Below are positions 16,098 to 24,509 of a stretch of 64,000 nt of DNA, in pieces (position 1 is the stretch's first letter; every line of letters starts with the position of its first letter). The position numbers were made by a program, and so were the translations under genes. The stretch is from assembly GCF_045287255.1 (NCBI RefSeq), contig NZ_CP137142.1, forward strand, positions 248,001 through 312,000, given 5' to 3'. The notes beneath the pieces were generated by a model. It was not told the DNA's origin, searched no databases, and saw only the letters and a list, made by a program, of their open reading frames with translations. This DNA comes from Henriciella sp045287255. GTDB taxonomy: Bacteria > Pseudomonadota > Alphaproteobacteria > Caulobacterales > Hyphomonadaceae.

Positions 16098-17140
16098 AGA
16101 CCCAGTCCTTTTGGATATCTACGAAAGATAGGCGTCCAACGAATGCCTGAGCTGTGCTCTGGAGATGCCCAGATAATCGGAAGACTATTGTCAGGTGTAT
16201 TGTGATGGAATCCAAACAACAGTTGCCCGTCTTCATAACCGAGAGGGTGATTTGGAAGCAAAGACGTTCCGTAGATCGATGCCATCTTGCGTACCAAGTC
16301 AGCAGATATTCCGGGGGGTAGGTTAGTCGGATCTAGGTAGCGCGATACGGCGCTCATACTCTTGTAGCTCTCGTCTAGTTCAAAAACGGCGCCGCTTCGC
16401 GAGCCAAATTTAGATTTGTTTCTAACCGTGCGAAGGCCGTCGGTTGTCGCAAACAATGAATAATAATGAAGTTCGATTTTTGGGTTTAACCTAAGCACCT
16501 CGGGAAGAATCGGGCCCTCTTTAGAATACCTTACGGCGGTTTCACCTGATCCGCATACGTCATCAATGAAGACGAGTCGTTGCAAATCGGGAAATCTAAG
16601 TAAAAAAGAGGCGCCACTTTTGTCACGCGGATCTACCTTTAATAGGTCTGCTTGATCCACAAAATGCTCCGCTGAGAGACCATTTTCCTGGCGAAAGAAA
16701 TATAAGAGATGAACTCCACTCTCCGATGGCGTCCCTACACCGAGAAACCTTGTTTTGCTAAGCTCTGAGACGACAGCAGTTTCGAGAGAATACGAACTTG
16801 TTCCAGGATCGAACCCCGCGTTTATGCTATCAATTATCGGCAAAAGCACTAGGTCGCGAAATAAAGCCCGTAGCAACACGCGGATCTCCAAGTTTCCGAA
16901 ATACAAAAATTGAGAGAGTAAGAACAGCGCGTGCAATCGCTCTTGCTTGATAGGCTCTCCAGTTTTTCCGGAGAAGTTGGAGAGCCATTCCTCAACTTTG
17001 ATCCAATTAATTCGACTTTCCCAAGCGTGCTCGCTCAAGACCATAATTCGCGATCGCAACAGCTCCCAAGTTGAATCGTGAGGATCAGCGTGCACTCTGC
17101 TTTGTGGGAACTCGTCGCGTATACTTTCTAGGACTGACAT
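16094..17140 (-). CDS. Phosphoribosyltransferase-like protein (conflict-system type)
   Basis: A 348-aa protein starting at ATG 17140, two bases after the methyltransferase stop; a start 15 codons earlier would overlap that gene. The key element is LVFIDDVCGSGETAVRYS near residue 192. It matches the PRPP-binding loop of type I phosphoribosyltransferases (hydrophobic strand, DD, then a TG-like turn; here SGET). An N-terminal helical domain precedes it. This composition, with a P-loop ATPase beside it, resembles the PRTase-CE proteins described from conflict systems. No known salvage enzyme has this length or layout. A nucleotide-modifying effector or sensor role is inference. Confidence 0.7.
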   Translation of the reverse strand: MSVLESIRDEFPQSRVHADPHDSTWELLRSRIMVLSEHAWESRINWIKVEEWLSNFSGKTGEPIKQERLHALFLLSQFLYFGNLEIRVLLRALFRDLVLLPIIDSINAGFDPGTSSYSLETAVVSELSKTRFLGVGTPSESGVHLLYFFRQENGLSAEHFVDQADLLKVDPRDKSGASFLLRFPDLQRLVFIDDVCGSGETAVRYSKEGPILPEVLRLNPKIELHYYSLFATTDGLRTVRNKSKFGSRSGAVFELDESYKSMSAVSRYLDPTNLPPGISADLVRKMASIYGTSLLPNHPLGYEDGQLLFGFHHNTPDNSLPIIWASPEHSSGIRWTPIFRRYPKGLGL

Positions 17141-17141
17141 A

Positions 17142-18509
17142 TCAATTTGGCTTTTGCGGCTTTGAAAATAGCAAAATATGCTCATGCTCGATCACATCAG
17201 CCGTAGATGCACGCTTCGTGGTCAGTGCACGCGCTGGTATATCATCGATCAAATGCAAATCGAGTTTCATTCCGAGTTCTTCAAGCATTGTTGAAAGATA
17301 GTCGGACGAACGAAAATCATTCCCACAAACCTTATTGTTGCCGATAACCAATACAAGACTTCCACCGGGCTTCAGCACTCTATACATTTCGCTGAGGGCA
17401 CATTTCATCTCGGATAAGTACTTACCTGCGATGTGCGCGCGAAGTGGATTTTCTCGGAAAACGCTTTCAAGCAGGTTATCGGCATCAACGATGCCTGTGG
17501 GGGACAAAGCTTGGTATTCCGCTATTTGAAAATGCTCTCTGCCAATGGTTTTAGATTCAAGCTCTCGAAGTTCTTTGGATCCGACCAAATCTAACCATCC
17601 GAGACTTAAACTTGCCGCACGAACATATTTTTGGGCGCCAGCGTATGGTGGAGAAGTGATGATAAGATCAATTGAAGCTTCTCTCATGCGCTGTTTGCCG
17701 CTCGCACTGCGAAGGTTTTGAGCTCTGAGTCCACCCGAAACGACCATAGGTTTTTTTGGTAGCATCTCGGCAAAATTACTCATTCGATTGGCGTTCGCTA
17801 CAAGTTGCTTTTGGAATACCTCCCAAGGGTCTTGGGTGTTTTCGACTAAAATACGAGTTCCATTTGCCCCTACTTTTTCCTTACGTCGTACCGGTACGGC
17901 AAATCGAGGATCTGCATTGCTGACCTTTCGACAGACGCTAGAAAAAGTGGCCCAAAGAAAATCTCGATTTTCGTCAGCGGCGTTGCATTCAATCGCAGCC
18001 TTAATCCTGCAGAGTTTTTGGATGGCCGCGGGTCTGAACCAAAGATCGATGTTTACAACATCTGGTGGAGTGCTGGCTCTGGACTTTGAGTAAGAGCCTC
18101 TGAGGCGGCTCAGCAGTTCTTCAGTCTCACAATTTGAGACCAGCGTAGTTTTAGCTCTTGTAATCAAACGCGCTAACGGGTTCACATCTGCATACACAGC
18201 TTGGTATCCCGAAAGTGTGGCCTCCAAGACGACCGTACCGCTTCCGCAGAACGGATCTAAAACCCTGACATTTTTGCCAGAGACCAAGTTCGAGTTGACG
18301 AAAAAGTGGGCGATATGGGGCAGCAGCTTTGCCGGATAAGAGTGTAAATAATGTGTCGCGCGCTCACCAACTTTAAGACTCTCAACAAGTCGACGGAATG
18401 AAACCTTAAGCGGTTGCTTTGATTCCTCGTATAGCAGGAGCAGCTCATCAAGAGCCGTTGAGGTGTGATCACTACTCAAAGCATTCGAATGATTTAGTCT
18501 CTGAAGCAT
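17142..18509 (-). CDS. DNA methyltransferase (N6-adenine/N4-cytosine type)
   Basis: A 455-aa protein with the AdoMet-binding motif I LDPFCGSGTVVLEA (about 84-97) and the catalytic motif IV IITSPPYAG (about 285). Motif X-like HSYPAKLLPHIAHF lies just before motif I. This is the motif order of single-chain amino-methyltransferases. SLVLVIGNNKVCGND near residue 395 is a late core strand. It heads the four-gene operon. With no restriction endonuclease recognised beside it, it may mark self DNA for the ATPase/PRTase partners. Confidence 0.88.
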   Translation of the reverse strand: MLQRLNHSNALSSDHTSTALDELLLLYEESKQPLKVSFRRLVESLKVGERATHYLHSYPAKLLPHIAHFFVNSNLVSGKNVRVLDPFCGSGTVVLEATLSGYQAVYADVNPLARLITRAKTTLVSNCETEELLSRLRGSYSKSRASTPPDVVNIDLWFRPAAIQKLCRIKAAIECNAADENRDFLWATFSSVCRKVSNADPRFAVPVRRKEKVGANGTRILVENTQDPWEVFQKQLVANANRMSNFAEMLPKKPMVVSGGLRAQNLRSASGKQRMREASIDLIITSPPYAGAQKYVRAASLSLGWLDLVGSKELRELESKTIGREHFQIAEYQALSPTGIVDADNLLESVFRENPLRAHIAGKYLSEMKCALSEMYRVLKPGGSLVLVIGNNKVCGNDFRSSDYLSTMLEELGMKLDLHLIDDIPARALTTKRASTADVIEHEHILLFSKPQKPN

Positions 18510-18710
18510 TGAGCGCCCTTCCAGATTCTGGTCTCCGAGATTTCGAGATCAAAGGCAATTAAAGAATGAAGTTTCAATGCGGCAACCTTAATCCGATTCT
18601 CTCATGAACAGGTTGGAGACTAGCGCGAACAGACTATCGATTTATCGGGCTTGATACTCAGGTGAATATGGGGATCTAGCGGCGATTTCCTTATGTCTGG
18701 TTTTAGGAAT

Positions 18711-18726
18711 AAGCCGCCTTGCGGCT
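18711..18726 (-). terminator. Probable terminator of the 71-aa gene
   Basis: On the minus strand, AGCCGC-AAG-GCGGCT forms a 6-bp GC-rich hairpin followed by TTATT, 15 nt after the stop of the small gene at 18742. The T-tract is weak. The stretch 18510-18710 upstream of the methyltransferase shows no gene. Confidence 0.5.
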
Positions 18727-18741
18727 GTGACGCTTTGTGAC

Positions 18742-18957
18742 TCAATCATCGTCACGGATGGTTTGCTTTAGGATGTTCTCGATCGCCTGTGCGTGTTGGA
18801 TGAGGCTGTTAGAGAGCGAGCGGATCAGTTCAGAGCTCTCGCTAATATCCCTATGTGTGGAGCCAGGTGCTTGCGCAGACATTAGGGCTTCGATCGCATC
18901 TTCCAAACCAGCGATAACTTCCACAACAATTTCGCGAGCCGAGTCTAGCCTATCCAT
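18742..18957 (-). CDS. Small helical protein, possibly phage-like
   Basis: A 71-aa, almost wholly helical acidic protein (MDRLDSAREIVVEVIAGLED; SLSNSLIQHAQAIENILKQT). I do not recognise it. It has a terminator-like hairpin after its stop. GAGAAGG lies rather far (13 nt) from the ATG, so translation is not certain. It stands between the methyltransferase operon and the recombinase cassette, and could belong to either mobile segment. Confidence 0.45.
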   Translation of the reverse strand: MDRLDSAREIVVEVIAGLEDAIEALMSAQAPGSTHRDISESSELIRSLSNSLIQHAQAIENILKQTIRDDD

Positions 18958-19113
18958 ACCTTTGCTATGGCCTTCTCAGGCAAGGTCGTCATGCAGCTTT
19001 TTCCACGGCAGACTGGACTAGTACGCTGTGTCGAGCATTGCTGTTCGAGCGCCCGGTAACTCTCGGGCTTGTCTCAGTGGGGCAGGTAGATGTCCCAGAA
19101 AATGGAGACAAAT

Positions 19114-19341
19114 ATGACTGAGACGATTTCACCACCCAAGGACGGCACGAAGGAAGCGCAGTTGGTTTCTGCATTGAACGGCAAGGGCGCTACTATCGTT
19201 CAACTTTCAGGCCTGCTTCATTGGCAACCGCACACCGTACGCGCCGCTATGACGCGTCTTAGAGGACGTGGGTACATCATAGACCGTGTTGCCAAGACCA
19301 ACCGCTCTGCTGCCAAGTTCAAGATCAGGAAGGTCGACTGA
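19114..19341 (+). CDS. DUF3489 winged-helix protein
   Basis: A 75-aa protein matching the DUF3489 pattern: KEAQLVSALNGKGATIVQLS, then LLHWQPHTVRAAMTRLRGRG and YIIDRVAKTNRSAAKFKI. This is a small winged-helix DNA-binding fold. ATG 19114 is preferred because GGAG lies 6 nt before it; earlier in-frame ATGs at 19090 and 19102 have no such site. Its stop overlaps the next ATG by one base. In alphaproteobacteria this gene commonly precedes DUF2924 and a serine recombinase, as here, and may regulate or assist recombination. Confidence 0.85.
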   Translation: MTETISPPKDGTKEAQLVSALNGKGATIVQLSGLLHWQPHTVRAAMTRLRGRGYIIDRVAKTNRSAAKFKIRKVD

Positions 19342-19733
19342 TGACATTCGAGGAAGAACTAAGTGGACTTGATCGCAGGGGGCTAATGCAGAGATGGTGT
19401 GAGATCATAGGCTGCGAGCCTCCGCCGCGTCTGGGTCGCCCAACTATGGTTCGTATTTTGGTATGTGAGCTTCAATGGAAGAAGAGTCCCGAGAATCGAG
19501 CTGCAATCAAACGGTCTTTACAGAAGGTCTTGGAAAGGTCGCAAAGCAGTAACCCCAAAGCGCCCTCGGGATCTCGTCTCATCCGAGAATGGAACGGCAA
19601 ACGCCACATCGTGGATGTTTCGGATGAAGGCTATGTCTGGCGCGGTAAGACCTGGCGTTCCTTAAGCGCGATTGCCAAAGAGATCACCGGCACAAAGTGG
19701 TCGGGCCCGCGCTTCTTTGGAGTATCGGGGTGA
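19341..19733 (+). CDS. DUF2924 protein of recombinase cassette
   Basis: A 130-aa basic protein of the DUF2924 family. The N-terminal half has the pattern R..L..RW....G..PP.R.GR (RRGLMQRWCEIIGCEPPPRLG). The C-terminal half has GSRLIREWNGKRHIVDV, a GYVWRGKTWRSLSAIAKEIT segment and TKWSGPRFFGV. The GTKWSGPRFFG end is highly characteristic. The role is unknown, but it nearly always sits before a large serine recombinase. Its stop overlaps the recombinase GTG by 3 nt. Confidence 0.88.
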   Translation: MTFEEELSGLDRRGLMQRWCEIIGCEPPPRLGRPTMVRILVCELQWKKSPENRAAIKRSLQKVLERSQSSNPKAPSGSRLIREWNGKRHIVDVSDEGYVWRGKTWRSLSAIAKEITGTKWSGPRFFGVSG

Positions 19734-21292
19734 GTAAGGTCCGATGCGCGATCTATACGCGCAAGTCTTCTGATGAAGGTTTGGACCAGGCGTTCAACTC
19801 GCTTGATGCGCAGCGAGAGGCTTGTGAAGCCTATGTTAGGTCTCAGCAGCATGAGGGCTGGAGAGCCCTAAGAGGTGAGTATAGCGATGGTGGCATATCA
19901 GGAGGTACTCTTGAACGACCAGCGCTTCGAAGGCTCCTTGAAGACATTGATGCAGGCCGGGTGGATATGGTTGTCGTCTACAAGATAGATCGCTTGACAC
20001 GCTCGCTTTCAGACTTCGCCAAACTCGTAGATCGACTAGATGCGGCAGGTGCGAGTTTTGTGTCCGTCACGCAGCAGTTCAACACATCTACGAGTATGGG
20101 TCGTCTGACATTGAACGTGCTTCTGTCCTTCGCCCAGTTTGAGCGAGAAGTCACAGCCGAGCGGATTCGAGACAAGATCGCGGCCTCAAAGAAGAAAGGC
20201 ATGTGGATGGGGGGACCGCTCCCGCTTGGTTATGACAAGGGCGATGAAGGGTTGGTGGTCAACCAGGCTGAAGCGGACATCATTGTATCGCTATTTGAGA
20301 ACTACCTCAGGCTCGGCTGCGTACGAGAACTCAAAGCTTTTGCGGATCGGCAAAACTACCGTACTAAACAGCATACCTTCAAATCGGGACGTATCCATGG
20401 CGGGGTCTCTTTTTCCCGGGGACGGCTCTATCACTTGCTCTCCAATCCAATTTACCTGGGCAAGGTTCGCCACAAGCAAGAGGCGTATGACGGCTTACAC
20501 AAGGCGATTTTGAGTGAAGAGCTCTGGAGCGAAGTTCAGGCGAAACTCAATTCAAACAGGGTAGCTCGTGCATCTGGTGAGAATGCGGCTCATGCCTCGC
20601 GACTTGCGGGCAAAGTCTATGATGAAGAGGGTGTGCAGCTCACGCCAAGTCATACCAGTAAGAAGGGCAAGCGTTATCGCTATTATGTGTCTAAGCACTT
20701 TGTGACGGAAAGTGGTGAGAGGAGACATGGCTGGCGTTTACCAGCAGCTGAACTGGAAGCGGCTGTTTTGAATGCGATCTCATCTGACCGCAGAGCGCAG
20801 TTGCACTTCGAAGAAATTGGCCAACCAAAGTTCACGTCGCGGGACCTCTTCTCCCAGATTGAAAAGGTCGAAATCGGTCCGGCAAGTCTTCGAATATCAA
20901 TTCGTCTGCAAAGTGGTGCTGCATTAGAATCACTTTTGGTCGAAGCGCCATTCACACGCCGCCGTCGAGGTGTTGAACAGAAACTTGTTCTCTCATCGGA
21001 CACGAAGCGAAACCCAGATCTATTCTTCATCCGGCGCATCTTAAAAGCTATGGATCGGGTGGAGAAACTGAAATCAGGACAGTCTCTGAGAGATATCGCA
21101 GATGAGCAGAATACCACATCAGAGTATCTATCCAAGAATCTCGACTTGGCGTTCCTCTCTCCCAGAGTACTAAAAGCGATCACTTCGGGTCAGCAGGATC
21201 CAACAATCGCTGTTTCGCACTTTCATTCGAAACGACTGCCAATGGACTGGCTCGATCAAGAGCGTTTGTTTCTGCCAAAACGGATTTCCTGA
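19730..21292 (+). CDS. Large serine recombinase (resolvase family)
   Basis: A 520-aa site-specific recombinase. The catalytic serine lies in CAIYTRKSSDEG near residue 13. ISGGTLERPALRRLL and VVYKIDRLTRSLSDF are the other resolvase-domain motifs, and EREVTAERIRDKI is the E helix. A recombinase domain follows (KKGMWMGGPLPLGYDKGDE), then a long C-terminal region. GTG 19730 is taken as start because it overlaps the previous stop (GTGA), and the protein then begins just before the first catalytic strand. It probably moved the element it sits in. The repeat array just downstream may be its binding site. Confidence 0.92.
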   Translation: MSKVRCAIYTRKSSDEGLDQAFNSLDAQREACEAYVRSQQHEGWRALRGEYSDGGISGGTLERPALRRLLEDIDAGRVDMVVVYKIDRLTRSLSDFAKLVDRLDAAGASFVSVTQQFNTSTSMGRLTLNVLLSFAQFEREVTAERIRDKIAASKKKGMWMGGPLPLGYDKGDEGLVVNQAEADIIVSLFENYLRLGCVRELKAFADRQNYRTKQHTFKSGRIHGGVSFSRGRLYHLLSNPIYLGKVRHKQEAYDGLHKAILSEELWSEVQAKLNSNRVARASGENAAHASRLAGKVYDEEGVQLTPSHTSKKGKRYRYYVSKHFVTESGERRHGWRLPAAELEAAVLNAISSDRRAQLHFEEIGQPKFTSRDLFSQIEKVEIGPASLRISIRLQSGAALESLLVEAPFTRRRRGVEQKLVLSSDTKRNPDLFFIRRILKAMDRVEKLKSGQSLRDIADEQNTTSEYLSKNLDLAFLSPRVLKAITSGQQDPTIAVSHFHSKRLPMDWLDQERLFLPKRIS

Positions 21293-21305
21293 AACGAGCG
21301 GAACG

Positions 21306-21634
21306 TTCCCTGTTAAGGCAACAACTTTTCCCTGTTATTTGAGTTAAATTCCCTGTTCCTTTGAGTAGGGAATTCGTCGCCTAAATCTCTGTATTTGCTG
21401 CTGATTGTCTGCCTCCGATACATGCGAGCGTGCCAGTTTTGACAAAATTCCCTGTAAATCGGGCCTTAACAGGGAATTTTCCAAACCCGCCCTAAATTTT
21501 TCGGGCTGGGAGACTTTCTACGAATTCAGGGTGTTTAGAGCATGTAAATCGGGCAAGGAGAGACGGATACCAAGGTAATTGCCTTACAAGTCCCGGTAAT
21601 GCCGGGACTATTTTGTGAAGTAGAAAATTCCCTG
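21306..21634. repeat. TTCCCTGT repeat array after the recombinase gene
   Basis: TTCCCTGTT occurs at 21306, 21328 and 21349, spaced 22 and 21 bp (two DNA turns). An inverted AGGGAATT lies at 21368-21374. A perfect 12-bp inverted pair, AAAATTCCCTGT (21444-21455) and ACAGGGAATTTT (21469-21480), has a 13-nt gap. One more AAAATTCCCTG is at 21624. TGTAAATCGGGC is also repeated at 21454 and 21543. The 359-bp gap between the recombinase and the tRNA holds nothing else. The array looks like recombinase or replication-protein binding sites. Confidence 0.7.
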
Positions 21635-21651
21635 AAAAACCTCAGACTGGG

Positions 21652-21742
21652 TGGCGGTGAGACAGGGATTCGAACCCTGGAGACGGGGATACCGCCTACA
21701 CGCGTTCCAGGCGTGCGCCTTCGACCACTCGGCCACCTCACC
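21652..21742 (-). tRNA. tRNA-Ser (anticodon GGA)
   Basis: A 91-nt class II tRNA on the minus strand. The acceptor stem is GGTGAGG with TCTCACC, followed by discriminator G and an encoded CCA. D-arm GGCCGAGTGG, anticodon loop centred on GGA, a long variable arm and T-loop GGTTCGAATCC are present. It reads UCC/UCU. It marks the boundary between the mobile-gene region and the conserved block that starts with msrA. Confidence 0.95.
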
Positions 21743-21849
21743 GTAAGCGGGCGTCTATACCTGACTGGCAACAGACTGCAAGATGAACCGTTGCGCGCAA
21801 CTGCTAAAGCCCCATATTGTGAGAGCTTCAAGAAAGGATTTGCCCTGCC

Positions 21850-22503
21850 ATGCTGTTCACCCGCAAACCTGCTGCCCTGCCAACCTCTGACACGGCTCTG
21901 CCCGGCCGTGCCGAGGCGATCCCGACAGAAACGGCTCACTTTGTGAATGGCCGGGACATGAGCGGCCCTGTGCTGGAGGGCATGGAAGAGCTGGTCGTGG
22001 CGCTGGGGTGTTTCTGGGGCGCTGAGCGTGTGTTTTGGGAAATGGATGGCGTTTACGTGACCCAAGTTGGTTATGCGGGCGGGATAACGCCAAACCCGAC
22101 CTATGAAGAGACCTGCAGTGGCCTGACGGGGCATACAGAGGTGGTGCGGGTTGTCTTTGATCCGGGTATCGTGTCTTTGGATGATGTCCTGAAACTGTTC
22201 TGGGAAAGCCATGATCCGACACAGGGCATGCGCCAAGGCAATGATGTCGGGACGCAGTACCGCTCTGCGATCTATACCACCAATGCGGCTCAGATGGCCT
22301 CGGTTCTGGCGAGCCGGGATGCCTATCAGAGCGCGCTGAGCGCGGCGGGGCGTGGTGAGATCACGACCGAGATCAAGCCGCTCGATACATTCTATCATGC
22401 TGAGGGCTATCACCAGCAATATCTGGCTAAGAATCCAGCAGGCTATTGCGGTATTGGGGGCACCGGGGTGTCTTGCCCAATGCCCGGCGCACATGCGATC
22501 TAG
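21850..22503 (+). CDS. msrA: Peptide-methionine (S)-S-oxide reductase MsrA
   Basis: A 217-aa protein with the MsrA active-site signature GCFWGAER (catalytic Cys near 54), the VGYAGG and GHTEVV motifs, and a C-terminal PAGYCGIGGTGVSCP holding the resolving cysteines. It reduces methionine-S-sulfoxide in oxidised proteins and is recycled by thioredoxin. It has a 45-residue N-terminal extension without clear signal features. AAGGA lies 11 nt before the ATG. It is followed after 5 nt by the ybgC-type gene, so the two are likely one transcript. Confidence 0.95.
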   Translation: MLFTRKPAALPTSDTALPGRAEAIPTETAHFVNGRDMSGPVLEGMEELVVALGCFWGAERVFWEMDGVYVTQVGYAGGITPNPTYEETCSGLTGHTEVVRVVFDPGIVSLDDVLKLFWESHDPTQGMRQGNDVGTQYRSAIYTTNAAQMASVLASRDAYQSALSAAGRGEITTEIKPLDTFYHAEGYHQQYLAKNPAGYCGIGGTGVSCPMPGAHAI

Positions 22504-22508
22504 GCAGG

Positions 22509-22952
22509 ATGACGACACTTCCCGAACCGTTCGATGCGCTTGGCCAGCATTGGCTGACCTTGCGGGTCTATTACGAAGACACTGATTTTACCGGCATGGT
22601 GTACCACGCCAATTATCTGCGCTTCTTTGAGCGGGGGCGGTCAGATTTCCTGCGCGATGCCGGGGTTAGCCATCAGGACCTGCTGGCGCGGCCAGATCCG
22701 GCGGCTTTTACCCTGACGCGGGTTGAGGTCGACTATAAGCGCGCCGCGAAGGTGGATGACCTGTTGACCATTCGCACCCGTAGCCGCGGTGTCAAAGGCG
22801 TACGCATGTTCTTTGAACAGAGCTGTCTGCGCGGCGAAGACATGATTGCCGAAGCCGACATTACAGCTGTGATGATCCATGCTGATGGGCGTCCGCGCCG
22901 TCCGATCCCGGAGGTCGTGGAACAGCTCAAGCCTTTTGAATATTCCGGCTAG
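22509..22952 (+). CDS. ybgC: Acyl-CoA thioesterase, YbgC family
   Basis: A 147-aa hotdog-fold thioesterase. The active-site region VYYEDTDFTGMVYHANYLRF (about 20-39) is the YbgC/4-hydroxybenzoyl-CoA thioesterase signature with its catalytic Asp. It hydrolyses short acyl-CoA or acyl-ACP and often stands with tol-pal genes, which are not in this window. ATG 22509, five bases after msrA, fits the family length; a longer frame runs back into msrA. Its stop overlaps the convergent acyltransferase stop by 4 nt. Confidence 0.9.
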   Translation: MTTLPEPFDALGQHWLTLRVYYEDTDFTGMVYHANYLRFFERGRSDFLRDAGVSHQDLLARPDPAAFTLTRVEVDYKRAAKVDDLLTIRTRSRGVKGVRMFFEQSCLRGEDMIAEADITAVMIHADGRPRRPIPEVVEQLKPFEYSG

Positions 22953-23854
22953 GCTTCGGGCAGGGGCGCGAACGCCTTGTCCCCATTATCGGCGAGCTCA
23001 TAAGACACGTATTGGCGCATCGCTTCAGTAACCTGCAGCGTGTCACCGGCCAGCATGTCTGAGGCGATCAGCGGCCCGAATGTCATTTCAAACAGGCTGC
23101 CTTTCTTATTGAGTAGCTCGTGGAACAGCGTGATGTCGCGCAGTTCGCCATTTATCTTTGAGAATAAATAGTAGAGCCACGAATTGCGGGCGGTGACGTT
23201 TAGCGGTTGGACCGGGGCTTTATACTTGCGAGCAAGCGAGGTGATGGACGACATCCATTCATGCTCGGTCAGGGTGCCGTCGACCATTTTGGCGAGTTTG
23301 CCCGATGGGAAGATCACGACGCATTTCTCTGCCTCAAAGGCTTCTTTAGCAAGGCGCAGGGTTTCGCGTGTCTTGGCTGGCGTGCGTTTTTCCATGACCC
23401 ATTCGACCGGAATGATGACATCGGAAAATTCAGGGTTTACGCGCAAAGCGTCAGCATTGGCAAAAAACACAATGTCGCGTCGCACCTCGCGCAGGGCGTC
23501 CCACACCGCCACGCCATCGGCAAGACCTGTGGGATGATTGGCTGCGACAACCAGTCGCCCCTTGTCCGGCATGCGGTCGATCCGGTTCAGTGTCAGCTTG
23601 AAATCAAGTTCTTCGGCGAGGTGATCAAAGCCGTCCTGACCACGCATTGTGCGTAGGTAATCGGCGGTACGGCGGGCCTTATTATAGCCCAAAGTGCCAT
23701 AGAGGGCCGGGCGAATAGCCGGCCATGACCAGTGCCCGACAAAGCTTGGGCAACGCTCCATAATCAGTTCATCAACAATATGGGCGTCAGTTTTTTTTAT
23801 GTTTTCGAGAAACGCCGATTTCGGCGCTGAAACGTCCAGCGTCTTATCCGTCAT
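22949..23854 (-). CDS. Lysophospholipid acyltransferase family protein (PlsC-like)
   Basis: A 301-aa protein with the acyltransferase motif I NHPTGLAD (NHxxxxD) near residue 106 and VIFPSGKLAK as motif III. The family acylates lysophospholipids or ornithine-lipid precursors at the inner membrane. Here the N-terminal 100 residues are longer than in a plain PlsC, resembling the putative hemolysin/OlsA-like branch. There is no clear transmembrane helix. GGAG lies 9 nt before the ATG. It is divergent from the response regulator, across a 220-bp gap in which no promoter is distinct. Confidence 0.82.
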   Translation of the reverse strand: MTDKTLDVSAPKSAFLENIKKTDAHIVDELIMERCPSFVGHWSWPAIRPALYGTLGYNKARRTADYLRTMRGQDGFDHLAEELDFKLTLNRIDRMPDKGRLVVAANHPTGLADGVAVWDALREVRRDIVFFANADALRVNPEFSDVIIPVEWVMEKRTPAKTRETLRLAKEAFEAEKCVVIFPSGKLAKMVDGTLTEHEWMSSITSLARKYKAPVQPLNVTARNSWLYYLFSKINGELRDITLFHELLNKKGSLFEMTFGPLIASDMLAGDTLQVTEAMRQYVSYELADNGDKAFAPLPEA

Positions 23855-24074
23855 TCCCTCGTCTCCATGGGCGATCTAGCCATGTTTTGGAGCCTATCAC
23901 AGTTTTGTGTCGCTTGGCGATGATCGGCTTCAGCGAGGGAAAGCGTAACATTGTCAACACTTTGGTCACTTTGCCTTTACCATCCCGTAAGGCCCGTGTG
24001 GCAAAACTGTGTTCAGGAAGACAGACCTTGCGAGACACGCTGGAGCATTCGCGTAGAGTAATAAGGAATATCAG

Positions 24075-24509
24075 ATGAAAGTTCTGTGGGTTGAAGATCA
24101 TGAACCTGTACGCGATCTGTTGGCGGTCGCTGCTGATAAAGCAGCCCGTGCGCGTGTTCCGGTTGATCTTGTAATGGCTTCGACCCTGATGGAGGCGGAA
24201 AACCGTCTGCGTCTGGAGCGGTTCGATCTGGTAGTGCTTGATTTGACTTTACCGGACAGTTTTGACGCGGACATGACGATCGCGCGCGTTGCGAATATGG
24301 GCAAACATCGCATTTCAGTCTGCTCAGCCGGGCCAGAGCGTGACAAAGCTGTTGAGACGGCTGTGAAGTGCGGGGCGAATGTTGCGCCTGCCGCGGTCTT
24401 CAAGGCGCAATTGCCATTTAACCGCTTCATTCAGCGGGCTGAGACATTTTACGACTTCCTGTTGGAGCAAATGCCCAGCGCAGAGCCTAAGCAGCTCGCT
24501 GCAGCTTAG
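24075..24509 (+). CDS. Single-domain response regulator (receiver only)
   Basis: A 144-aa CheY-like receiver. The acidic pair lies in VLWVEDHEP at the N-terminus, the phospho-acceptor Asp in LVVLDLTLPDS near residue 57, and the switch Ser in SVCSAGP near 78. The conserved Lys may be that of VFKAQLPF. It has no output domain, so it would act by protein contact or phosphotransfer. No histidine kinase is adjacent. AAGGA lies 7 nt upstream. Its stop overlaps the convergent cyclo-ligase gene by 4 nt. Confidence 0.85.
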   Translation: MKVLWVEDHEPVRDLLAVAADKAARARVPVDLVMASTLMEAENRLRLERFDLVVLDLTLPDSFDADMTIARVANMGKHRISVCSAGPERDKAVETAVKCGANVAPAAVFKAQLPFNRFIQRAETFYDFLLEQMPSAEPKQLAAA

